This document shows, piece by piece, positions 44,113 to 51,780 of a stretch of 64,000 nucleotides of DNA (within the stretch, counting starts at the first letter, position 1; every line of letters starts with the position of its first letter). Location: NCBI RefSeq assembly GCF_030852425.1, contig NZ_NSDM01000005.1, forward strand, positions 60,328 through 124,327. Direction: 5' to 3'. Below the pieces are notes generated by a model. It did no database searches, was not told where the DNA came from, and saw nothing but the letters and a program-made list of their open reading frames with translations. The DNA is from Saccharothrix longispora. GTDB taxonomy: Bacteria; Actinomycetota; Actinomycetes; Mycobacteriales; Pseudonocardiaceae. The position numbers and the translations under genes were made by a program.

Positions 44113-45417
44113 TCAGCCGCTGAACGCCCGTTCGCGCTCGCGTTCCTCGTCCGTGACCGCGATGCGCCTGACCGCGTACCGCAGGGTCGGCGGCGCCATC
44201 AGCGACGTCACCACCGCGACCAGCACGACGATCGTGTAGGTCTCGGTCGTCAGGACCCCCAGGCGCAGGCCGACCATCGCGACGATGACGCCGATGACGC
44301 CGCGCGCGTTGAGCCCGGCGCCCAGGGCCAGCCCCTCCCAGTGGCCCAGGCCGCCGACGCGGGCCCCCAGGTAGGCGCCCGCGAACTTGCCGATCACGGC
44401 GAGCAGCAGGACCAGTGCCGCCGCGCCGAGCACCGCCGGGTGCCGCAGGGCGGTGAGGTCCATGCGCAGACCGGCGGTGGCGAAGAACAGCGGCGCGAGC
44501 ACGGACATCACGATCGTCCGCAGCGGTGCCAGCTTCGCCCGGTCCAGCACGCCCGACCAGCTCATCAGCAGACCGCAGGCGAACGCGCCCAGGATCGGCT
44601 CCAGGTGCAGGGCGTGGGTCCCGGCCGACGACGCGACGACCAGCACCACGACCGCGGTCACCGTCACGCCGGGCTCGACCGACCGGGAGGCGAGCCTCAG
44701 CACGAGCGTGACCACCGGCCTGCCCACCACCACCGCGACCAGGACGACCGCGACGAGGGAGCCGACCGCGAGCGCCACGCTCCCCGCGCTCAACCCGCCG
44801 GCCGCCATGCCGGCGACCACCGCCAGCAGCGACCACCCGGCGATGTCGTCCAACCCGGCCGCGGTCATGGTCAGCTGGCCGATGTCGCGGTGCATCAGGT
44901 TCATCTCCAGCAGCACCTTGGCGATCACCGGGATGGCGCTGACGCAGATCGCGACCCCGATGAACAGCGCGAACACCGGGCGGGCGGCGCCCTCACCGAT
45001 CATCACGCCGGGGAGCACCATCCCCGCCCCGACCCCGAGGCCGAGTGGGAGCAGCAGGCCGCCCGCGCTCACCCCCGCCACCAGGCCGAGCCGCCGGCGG
45101 GCGAACCGGAGGTCGATGTGCGTGCCGGAGAGCCCGACGAGCAGCAGCACGCCGAGCTGCCCGACCGCGTCGAGCAGGTGCAGCTGCCCCTCGCCCACCG
45201 GGAACAGCCAGGCCGAGAAGCCCGGTGCCACGACGGCGAGCAGCGACGGGCCGAGCAGGATGCCCGCGGTGAGCTCACCCACCACCGCGGGCATCCCGAA
45301 CCGCGTCGCGAGCCGGCCCAGCGCGAAGGCGACACCGAGCAGCACGGCGACCTGGAGCAGGAACACCAGCATCGGGTGTGCGCCGATGGGGCTCGGCGGC
45401 GCGGCGGCGAGGAGCAT
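44113..45417 (-). CDS. CPA2-type cation:proton antiporter
   Basis: The 434-residue protein has about 12 helices with Na+/H+ exchanger features (GELTAGILLGPSLL, TMTAAGLDDIAGWSLL with the conserved Asp pair, and GLNARGVIGVIVA). It belongs to the KefB/CPA2 family but lacks the C-terminal TrkA-N/RCK domain. Its ATG shares one base with the upstream binding-protein stop (TGATG), so it is tightly coupled in the operon. The role could be ion homeostasis or proton-coupled export of a charged product. Confidence 0.9.
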   Translation of the reverse strand: MLLAAAPPSPIGAHPMLVFLLQVAVLLGVAFALGRLATRFGMPAVVGELTAGILLGPSLLAVVAPGFSAWLFPVGEGQLHLLDAVGQLGVLLLVGLSGTHIDLRFARRRLGLVAGVSAGGLLLPLGLGVGAGMVLPGVMIGEGAARPVFALFIGVAICVSAIPVIAKVLLEMNLMHRDIGQLTMTAAGLDDIAGWSLLAVVAGMAAGGLSAGSVALAVGSLVAVVLVAVVVGRPVVTLVLRLASRSVEPGVTVTAVVVLVVASSAGTHALHLEPILGAFACGLLMSWSGVLDRAKLAPLRTIVMSVLAPLFFATAGLRMDLTALRHPAVLGAAALVLLLAVIGKFAGAYLGARVGGLGHWEGLALGAGLNARGVIGVIVAMVGLRLGVLTTETYTIVVLVAVVTSLMAPPTLRYAVRRIAVTDEERERERAFSG

Positions 45418-47228
45418 CAGCCCCGCTCCTCCACGTAGTACCAGTTCTCCGGGTTGATCATCCCGTACGGGTTGACCGGTCCGAACCCGCGCAGGGAGTC
45501 CGCGACCTCGAACAGCCGGATCGGGAAGTTCGGCGTGAAGATCACCGGGACCTGCTCGGCGATGTAGTCCTGGTACTCGTACAGCACGTCGAGGTCGTCG
45601 CTGGTGACCGTGCGGTCGATCAGCTCGTCGGCCTTCGGGTCGGTGTAGAAGCCGAAGTTGCCGCCGGCGCCGGTGGAGAACAGGATCTCGCCGGTCGGGT
45701 GGTGGTAGGCCCACCCGCCGTTCCAGCAGCACATCTCCCACAGGCACGGGGTCCGGTCCGAGGGCGTGCACGGCGCGTCCTCGGCGACCAGGACCGAGCC
45801 GTAGACCTCCTGGAGCCGCAGTTCGATGCCCGCCTCGGCGGCGGCGTCGCGGAAGCCCTCCATCACGCGGGTCAGGGCGGGGCGGCCCTCGACGTAGCGC
45901 ATCAGGATGGACAGCTCCGTGCCCGCCGGGATGCCCGCCCCCGCCTCGCCGGGGCCGATGCCCGGTCGCACGCACACGGCGGGCGTCCGGCTGGTGTCCC
46001 AGCCGTTGGCCTCCAGCAGCTCCTTGGCGTGCCGCGGGTCGAACGGCAGCGGCCACGCCCCCTCGCGCTGGCGGGGCGAGACGTACTCCGTCCGCGGGTA
46101 CATCGGCACCGGGCCGTTCTGCCGGTAGGCGTAGCCCTGGTAGATGTCCCGCACCGCGGTGTCCTGGTCCAGCACGCTCTGCAACGCCTGCCGGATGTAG
46201 GTCTGCGCGAACATCTTCCCGACCACGGTCGGGTTGTTGTAGTTGAGCGAGATGTACCGGATGCAGAACGCCGTCTGCGGGTACATGGTGTACTTGCCCG
46301 CCAGCGGGTTCGGTCCGCCGACGACCGGGTCGACCGCGGGTTCGGTGGCGAAGCTCAGCGGCAGGTAGCCGACCTGGATGCCGTTGTCGGCGTCGGGTCC
46401 GGCCTGGAGCATCCGGTACTGCTCCTCGTCGGAGAACGTCGGCACCTGGCGGAACTCGTCCAGGTACGGCTTGTTCGGACCGGAGTAGTGCTCGTTGGGC
46501 ACGAACGTGACGACGCCTTCGAGGGTGTAGCTCTTGAGCCGCCAGGGTCCGCTGACGATGCTCCAGACCGGGCTGTCGGCCCACCTGGTGCGGTGCTCGT
46601 TGCCCTCGTCCACGATGTCGCCCTGCTGCGCCATCAGGTACTCGTAGACGGCTTCCACGTCGGCGAGGCCACCGGAGGCGTCGGCCGGTCCGGCCTCCGT
46701 GCGGTCCCACGCCCTCGGCAGGGGCGTGATGGTGCTGAGCTGGTTGTGGAGCACCCAGTGCCGGGAGTACACCCGGTCGAAGGTGAAGTACACCTCGTCC
46801 TCGGCGCGCTTGCCGTACGACGTCAGGTTGTCGGGGAAGTAGCCCGGCACGTACTCGCCGTACCGCGCGCCCTTGACCTTCATCAGGTTGACCCAGAACA
46901 GGACGTTGTCGGCGCAGATCGTCTCGCCGTTGGACCACTTCCACGGCTTGATCCTGATGGTGACGGTGAGCCCGTCCTCGCTCCACTCCGGCGGCTCGCC
47001 GATGCTCTGCGCGTAGTCGACGTCCGGGGTGCCGTCGCTGCCGAAGTAGTACAGCGTCCGGTACATCAGCGCCTGGAACTCCAGGATGTTGCGGGTGCCC
47101 ATGCGCTCGGCCGGGGTGAACGGGAAGATCACCGCGGGCGGGAAGCCGGGCGCGCACGCCCAGGTGACCACGCCGCCCTTGCGCGGTTCGCCCTCGGTGG
47201 GGGCGGTGATGGTGCTGGCGGATGTCAT
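45417..47228 (-). CDS. Family 5 solute-binding-fold protein without an export signal
   Basis: The 603 residues match the peptide/nickel SBP family 5 fold (RKGGVVTWACAPGFPP, LTVTIRIKPWKWSNGETICADNVLFWV, SGPWRLKSY). The N-terminus (TSASTITAPTEGEPRKGG) has no hydrophobic segment and no lipobox Cys. No longer start with a signal exists in frame; the stop of the preceding gene is 18 bases upstream. No permease or ATPase accompanies it. It should therefore stay in the cytoplasm, where it might carry or modify a peptide-like intermediate. It has many Cys and Trp residues near the C-terminus (CLWEMCCWNGGW). Confidence 0.85.
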   Translation of the reverse strand: MTSASTITAPTEGEPRKGGVVTWACAPGFPPAVIFPFTPAERMGTRNILEFQALMYRTLYYFGSDGTPDVDYAQSIGEPPEWSEDGLTVTIRIKPWKWSNGETICADNVLFWVNLMKVKGARYGEYVPGYFPDNLTSYGKRAEDEVYFTFDRVYSRHWVLHNQLSTITPLPRAWDRTEAGPADASGGLADVEAVYEYLMAQQGDIVDEGNEHRTRWADSPVWSIVSGPWRLKSYTLEGVVTFVPNEHYSGPNKPYLDEFRQVPTFSDEEQYRMLQAGPDADNGIQVGYLPLSFATEPAVDPVVGGPNPLAGKYTMYPQTAFCIRYISLNYNNPTVVGKMFAQTYIRQALQSVLDQDTAVRDIYQGYAYRQNGPVPMYPRTEYVSPRQREGAWPLPFDPRHAKELLEANGWDTSRTPAVCVRPGIGPGEAGAGIPAGTELSILMRYVEGRPALTRVMEGFRDAAAEAGIELRLQEVYGSVLVAEDAPCTPSDRTPCLWEMCCWNGGWAYHHPTGEILFSTGAGGNFGFYTDPKADELIDRTVTSDDLDVLYEYQDYIAEQVPVIFTPNFPIRLFEVADSLRGFGPVNPYGMINPENWYYVEERG

Positions 47229-47246
47229 CTCAGTGGTGTCCTCGGG

Positions 47247-47594
47247 TCAGCCGGTTTGCGCAACGGGGATTTCCTCGATCACGGACACGCCGCTGGACGC
47301 GTGCGCGCCGAAGCGCTGCCACACCTCGTCCAGCCGGATGCGGCCGTCGTCGAGCACGTTCGGGGTGCTGCGGCAGTGCCCGGAGATCACCTCTCCGTCG
47401 TCGAGCACCATGCAGTAGGCGAAGTCCAGCGAGCCGTCGGGCCCGGCGGTCCCGGTGAGCGCGCCGCGGCGGGCACGGCCGCCCAGGAACTCGCCCCACA
47501 GCAGGTCGCCGTCCTGGTGGTAGACCGCGACCCGGCTCTCCTCGGGCGCGCCGTCGGCGACCGGCCGGAACCTCTTGCCGTCGTAGTTGATCAC
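47247..47594 (-). CDS. Small beta-barrel-like protein (family often labelled n-acetylglutamate synthase)
   Basis: The 115-residue protein begins INYDGKRFRPV and has regularly spaced beta strands (VAVYHQDGDLLWGEFLGG, LDFAYCMVLDDGEVISGHC, GRIRLDEVWQRFG), like the small lipocalin-type family often misannotated as n-acetylglutamate synthase. It has no acetyltransferase motif. GTG 47594 overlaps the upstream DDAH-type stop by four bases and has GGGGAG upstream, so the two are co-translated. A ligand- or intermediate-binding role is speculation. Confidence 0.65.
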   Translation of the reverse strand: MINYDGKRFRPVADGAPEESRVAVYHQDGDLLWGEFLGGRARRGALTGTAGPDGSLDFAYCMVLDDGEVISGHCRSTPNVLDDGRIRLDEVWQRFGAHASSGVSVIEEIPVAQTG

Positions 47595-48424
47595 TTTCGT
47601 GGCTCCCCACGGAGTTCGAGCGTGCAGCACTTGGCGCTGCCGCCGGATTTGAGCAGTTCGGAGAGGTCGACACCGATGGGGGTGAACCCCCGGTGGACCA
47701 GCTCCCGGATCAGGTGGTCGGCCTCCTGGGCGAGCAGCACGTGCTTGCCGTCGGAGACCGCGTTCAGGCCGAAGACCTCGGCGTCGTGGTCGGTGGCCAG
47801 CAGGGCGTCCGGGTACAGCTCGCCCAGCACCGCCCGGCTGCGCGCCGAGAACGCCTCGGGGTAGTACATGACCTCGTCGTCGTCGAGCACCGCGAGGGCG
47901 GTGTCGAGGTGGTAGTAGCGCGGGTCCACCAGCTCCAGCGGCACGACCTCGCGGCCGAGGTGGTCGGCCGCCTCCGCGTGCGACCGCCGGTCGGTGCGGA
48001 AACCCGTGCCCGCCAGCAGCCTGCGGCCGACCACGAGGTAGTCGCCCTCGCCCTCGTTGACGAACTCCGCCTCGCGGGTCGCATAGCCCCTGGCGCGGAA
48101 CCACTCCAGGTACGCCGGGCCCTCCGGTCCGCGCTCCGGGTGGCGGAACCGCGCGGAGAGCACCCGGCCGTCCACGACCGTCGCGCCGTTGGCGGCGAAC
48201 ACCATGTCCGGCAGGCCGGGCAGCGGGTCGATCAGCTCCACCTGGTGCCCCAGGCCGAGGTAGAGGTTGCGCAGGCGCTCCCACTGGAGCACCGCGATCC
48301 CGTTGTCGGTCGGCTTGTCCGGCCGCATCCAGGGGTTGATGGAGTAGGTGACGTCGAAGTGGCTGGGCCGGCACATGAGAAACCGCCGGGGGCGCGCCAC
48401 TCGGGCGTCGGTCTGCTGCGGCAC
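47591..48424 (-). CDS. DDAH/arginine-deiminase-fold guanidino hydrolase or amidinotransferase
   Basis: The 277-residue protein belongs to the pentein superfamily: DMVFAANGATVVDG, NEGEGDYLVVG (acidic substrate-binding residues), YYHLDTALAVLDDDEVMYYP (catalytic His) and the C-terminal nucleophile Cys in SGGSAKCCTLEL. The closest known types are dimethylarginine dimethylaminohydrolases and arginine-deiminase-like enzymes. It may hydrolyse a guanidine to a ureido group or supply citrulline/ornithine. GTG 48424 with GAGAGGA 6 bases upstream starts it. It overlaps the small barrel gene by four bases. Confidence 0.88.
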   Translation of the reverse strand: MPQQTDARVARPRRFLMCRPSHFDVTYSINPWMRPDKPTDNGIAVLQWERLRNLYLGLGHQVELIDPLPGLPDMVFAANGATVVDGRVLSARFRHPERGPEGPAYLEWFRARGYATREAEFVNEGEGDYLVVGRRLLAGTGFRTDRRSHAEAADHLGREVVPLELVDPRYYHLDTALAVLDDDEVMYYPEAFSARSRAVLGELYPDALLATDHDAEVFGLNAVSDGKHVLLAQEADHLIRELVHRGFTPIGVDLSELLKSGGSAKCCTLELRGEPRK

Positions 48425-48455
48425 GGGTGTCCTCTCGTGGTGGACGGTCGTCGGG

Positions 48456-48484
48456 CCCGGCGCCGCATGTGGCGCGACGCCGGG
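48456..48484. other. Hairpin between the ATP-grasp and DDAH-type genes
   Basis: CCCGGCG/CGCCGGG with an inner GCGCC/GGCGC hairpin occupies the 77-base gap inside the operon. It may cause partial termination or protect RNA ends, tuning downstream expression. Confidence 0.5.
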
Positions 48485-48501
48485 TGCCGGGGGGAGCGGG
48501 C

Positions 48502-49743
48502 CTAGCGGAAGGAGACCTGGATCTTCGAGGCGTACTCCTCCATCAGCGCGAGCGCGTCCTGTTCGGACGATCCCGTGGTGCCGAGGAAACCGACGATGGT
48601 GTTGCCGTCCGGTGGGCGCTTGACCACGTCGCCGGGTCGGGCGGTGATCTTGAGCAGGAACACCCGCTCCGACCCGCTCACCTCCGCCGGCACGTCCACC
48701 CGGTCGACCACCCCCGCCGCGGAGATCAGGCACATGGACGCGGTGTGCGTGCCGGTCGGCTGGAAGTGCCGCACGTCCGGCCGCTTCCCGGCCGCGATGT
48801 CGACGACGGCCGCGATGGGGTCGTGGTCGGCGGTGATCCTGGCGATCATGTCCAGGCCACCGCCGCCCACCCGGGCCGCGATCTCCAGCAGGTACGGCTC
48901 GCCCTCGTGGAAGCGGACCTCGGCGTGCATGGCGCTGCGCCGCAGCCCCTGCGCCAGCGCGCCCGCCTTGACCACCTCGTGCACGGTGGCCAGGTCCTCC
49001 GGGCTCATCGACGTCGGCGCGTGGTGCACGTCGTCGTCGAAGGTGCCGCCCTCGGCGGTGATCCGGTCGACCACCGAGCCGAGGTAGAGCTCGCCGTCCC
49101 ACGAGACGGCCTCCATCAGGTACTCCTTGCCGTCCAGGAACGACTCGACGAGCAGCCCGTTGGGTCCGAGGTCGATGCCGTCGGCCTCGGAGTTCGCCCA
49201 GAACAGCTCCCGGATGCCCGCGGCGGCCTGCTCGTGGTGCTCGACGAGTTCGGCCTCGTCGTCGCACTTGAACACGAAGTGGCTGCCCGCGCCGAGGGTC
49301 GGCTTGATGATCACCGGGTAGCCGAACTCCCGTGCCGCCTCCTGCGCCTGCTCCAGCCCGGTGACGTAGCGGAAGCGCGGGATCGGCGCGCCCGCCGCCT
49401 CGTGCGCCTCGCGCATCAGCAGCTTGTTGCGGCTGTTGAGCGCCGCCTCGACGCCGATGCCGGGCAGGCCGAGCGCCTCGGCGATCGTCGCGACCGCCAC
49501 CACCGCCGCCTCGGAGAAGGTGATGACACCGGCGAAGTCCTCGACCGCGTGCCACTCCTTGGCGGTGGCGATCATGTCGCCGATGTCCTTGGTGCCGACC
49601 AGCCGGTAGCGGTCGGCGGGCCAGAAGTCCTCGGTGCCCTCGCCGTTGAGCACGTACAGCTCGACGCCGAGCGCCTCCACCTGCTGGTAGCGCGAGTGGT
49701 AGTACTGGAGGTACTGGCGGGTTTCCACGGTCAGCAGTTTCAC
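48502..49743 (-). CDS. ATP-grasp ligase 2 of the biosynthetic locus
   Basis: The 413-residue protein has an ATP-grasp fold. FGYPVIIKPTLGAGSHFVFKCDDE (about 140-162) is the ATP-binding strand-loop, LVESFLDGKEYLMEAVS follows, and SAMHAEVRFHEGEPYLLEIAARVGGGG (about 270-295) holds the metal Glu/Arg residues. A C-terminal lid has GSERVFLLKITARPGDVVKRPPDG. This is the arrangement of BacD-like L-amino-acid ligases that form dipeptides. It starts 12 bases after the MetRS-like gene stop, placing peptide-bond formation next to hydrazine formation. Confidence 0.92.
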   Translation of the reverse strand: MKLLTVETRQYLQYYHSRYQQVEALGVELYVLNGEGTEDFWPADRYRLVGTKDIGDMIATAKEWHAVEDFAGVITFSEAAVVAVATIAEALGLPGIGVEAALNSRNKLLMREAHEAAGAPIPRFRYVTGLEQAQEAAREFGYPVIIKPTLGAGSHFVFKCDDEAELVEHHEQAAAGIRELFWANSEADGIDLGPNGLLVESFLDGKEYLMEAVSWDGELYLGSVVDRITAEGGTFDDDVHHAPTSMSPEDLATVHEVVKAGALAQGLRRSAMHAEVRFHEGEPYLLEIAARVGGGGLDMIARITADHDPIAAVVDIAAGKRPDVRHFQPTGTHTASMCLISAAGVVDRVDVPAEVSGSERVFLLKITARPGDVVKRPPDGNTIVGFLGTTGSSEQDALALMEEYASKIQVSFR

Positions 49744-49755
49744 GGCGGTTGCCTC

Positions 49756-51387
49756 CTATCGGGCGCCGTCGAGCGCGGGCGAGAGCCCGGTCGGCGTGGT
49801 GGTGGAGGGCAGCGGCGGGAAGCGGAACGCGGGCACCGACTCGGCCCGTGCCGACACCAGGGCCAGGTCCACGCCCTCGGCGAGCAGCGCGTCCGCGACG
49901 TCGACCAGGATCGGCGCGGCGCACGCGAGCAGGGTGCGGGTCTCCAGCAGCAGGTCGCCGGGTGGCACCGGCGAGTGCCCGTTGCGCCTGCCGTCCACCG
50001 ACCGGGCCAGCACGCGCAGCCGGCCGAGCTGGGTGATGACGGTCTCCGCCGCCCGGCCCAGGCTGAAGTTGGGCAGTTCGTAGCAGAGCCGGAAGCGTTC
50101 CACCATGGCCGCCGCGCGGTGCCTGCCGTCCTCGGTGGTGCGCAGCGGCGCCGAGGCGTCCACGCCGACCAGGGCCAGCGACACGGCTTCGGCGAGTTCG
50201 TTCCACGGCTCCACCAGCCGCCGCGTGGTGACGGCGTGCAGGGCGTCGCGGCTGAAGTTGGTGCGCTGGTACTCCGGCGCGGTCAGCGCGAGGAAGAAGC
50301 GCACCAGGTCCCGCGGCACCTCGGCGAGCAGGTCCGCGCTCCAGATCAGGTGGTTGCGGCTGGTGGAGAACTTCTCGCCGTCCAGGTCGTAGAACTCGTT
50401 GCAGACGTTGCTCTCCGGGGTGACGTACCGGTCGCCGTGGGCGAGCAGCATCACCAGGTCGACCAGGCCCCAGTGGTAGACGTTGTCGAAGCCGTGGAAG
50501 TAGACCAGCTCCGCGTCGCGCTCGGCACGCCAGTGGTGGTCGGTGTCGCCGCCGGCCTCGCCGAGCTGGTTGGCGCTCCACCACGTGCTGTACATGGCCG
50601 CGGGCATCCCCTCGATCCACGGGTAGAGGATCTGGCCGGGCGTCTCGGGGAACGGCGCCGCGATGCCCCACGTGCCGGGGAAGGTGACCGGGACGTCCGG
50701 CAGCGGCCGGGCGAGCAGTTCGCCGATCAGCTGCTTGGCGTGCGGGCGCCAGCGCGGCGTGCGGGAGGCGTAGTAGCTGGTGAGCCGGTCGCGGTACTCC
50801 TCCATCGGCAGCACGAGGATCGTCTGCTCCCGGTAGACCACGGGGTCGGTCGGGTCGATCGTGTACTTCGGGTCGACCAGCTCGTCGAAGTTGTTGGGGT
50901 GCCCGCAGTTCTCGCACGCGCCGCCGCAGCTGCCCGCCATGCACACCGGGCAGGTGCCGGAGACCAGGCCGTCGTAGAGGAACCGGCCCGCGTTCTTGGC
51001 GTAGGGCAGGCGCACGGTCCGCAGCCGGAACCGGTCCGCAGCGTGCAGGTCGGTCACGTAGTCGAGCACCGTGCGGCGGTAGCGGTCGTCGATCGGCGGC
51101 AGGCCGACCATGAGCGTGCCCATCGCCTCCAGCGACCGCTCGATCCTCGCCGTGGACGTCTCCACCAGCTCCTCGGGCGTGGTGCCCAGGCGGTGCGCGG
51201 TGGACACGACGTAGCTCTGGCTGTCGTCGGTGCAGGTCGTGTAGATCACCGGGCGGCCGTCCGCCCGCAGGTAGCGGGCGTAGACGTCGCCGGACAGGTA
51301 CGGGCCGGCCATGTGGCCGACGTGCAGGTCCCCGTTCGACGTCGGCGTCGCCGCGATGACTATCGCCGGCCGGGTCCGGCCGGTCAC
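49756..51387 (-). CDS. Methionyl-tRNA-synthetase-like enzyme, probable hydrazine synthetase catalytic half
   Basis: The 543-residue protein is a class I synthetase of the MetRS type: HVGH at 22-25, a zinc-binding knuckle with Cys at about 146, 149, 158 and 161, and EKFSTSRNH (338-346) as KMSKS. It keeps a helical region after the core. As a second MetRS-like gene joined to a cupin and an N-hydroxylase, it matches the MetRS domain of Spb40 (s56-p1) and Tri28 (triacsin), which use ATP to join N6-hydroxylysine and glycine into a hydrazine. GTG 51387 overlaps the cupin stop by four bases. A housekeeping MetRS is the alternative but does not fit the context. Confidence 0.88.
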   Translation of the reverse strand: MTGRTRPAIVIAATPTSNGDLHVGHMAGPYLSGDVYARYLRADGRPVIYTTCTDDSQSYVVSTAHRLGTTPEELVETSTARIERSLEAMGTLMVGLPPIDDRYRRTVLDYVTDLHAADRFRLRTVRLPYAKNAGRFLYDGLVSGTCPVCMAGSCGGACENCGHPNNFDELVDPKYTIDPTDPVVYREQTILVLPMEEYRDRLTSYYASRTPRWRPHAKQLIGELLARPLPDVPVTFPGTWGIAAPFPETPGQILYPWIEGMPAAMYSTWWSANQLGEAGGDTDHHWRAERDAELVYFHGFDNVYHWGLVDLVMLLAHGDRYVTPESNVCNEFYDLDGEKFSTSRNHLIWSADLLAEVPRDLVRFFLALTAPEYQRTNFSRDALHAVTTRRLVEPWNELAEAVSLALVGVDASAPLRTTEDGRHRAAAMVERFRLCYELPNFSLGRAAETVITQLGRLRVLARSVDGRRNGHSPVPPGDLLLETRTLLACAAPILVDVADALLAEGVDLALVSARAESVPAFRFPPLPSTTTPTGLSPALDGAR

Positions 51388-51752
51388 GCGGATTCCCGGT
51401 GGCGGGCGGCGAACTTCTCGGTCATGTCGGCGTCCCACCAGATCGCGTAGAACTCGAAGTCCCCGTCGCCCCGGTTGACCACCTGGTGCCGCTCGTTCGG
51501 GGTGAAGTGGACGACGTCACCCGCCACGAACGGCGTCTCGCCGTCGTCGGTGACGATGTGGGACTCGCCGGACATGGCGACCCAGATCTCGTACTCGTGG
51601 TGGCCGTGCGCGCCGGACTCGGCTCCCGGGCGCACCACGCACCACGACCCCTCGAACGGCGCGTTCACCAGCGACCAGGGCATCAACCTCTGGGCGACCA
51701 GGCCGTTGTCCGGCTTGAGGTGCTCGCGGTCGAGCTTGCGGATCTCCATCAT
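51384..51752 (-). CDS. Cupin protein, probable hydrazine synthetase N-N bond half
   Basis: The 122-residue single-domain cupin has metal ligands HGHHEYE (49-55) and a second His motif near VHFTPNERH (82-89). In Spb40 and Tri28 a cupin of this kind is fused in front of the MetRS-like domain and is needed for the rearrangement that makes the N-N bond. Here it is separate, but its stop overlaps the MetRS-like start (GTGA), keeping the same order. GGAGGAA lies 8 bases before the ATG. Confidence 0.9.
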   Translation of the reverse strand: MMEIRKLDREHLKPDNGLVAQRLMPWSLVNAPFEGSWCVVRPGAESGAHGHHEYEIWVAMSGESHIVTDDGETPFVAGDVVHFTPNERHQVVNRGDGDFEFYAIWWDADMTEKFAARHRESA

Positions 51753-51780
51753 GGCTGTCGTTCCTCCGTGCGGAAGTGGT

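Noticed and set aside
47591..50944. Apparent 1117-codon frame spanning the MetRS-like, ATP-grasp and DDAH-type genes
   Set aside because: Only the terminal DDAH-type part is real; the remainder is out of frame with two clear genes.
49756..51387. Housekeeping methionyl-tRNA synthetase
   Set aside because: Its overlap with a cupin, adjacency to an N-hydroxylase and ATP-grasp ligase, and leftward biosynthetic operon fit a hydrazine synthetase better; phylogeny would decide.
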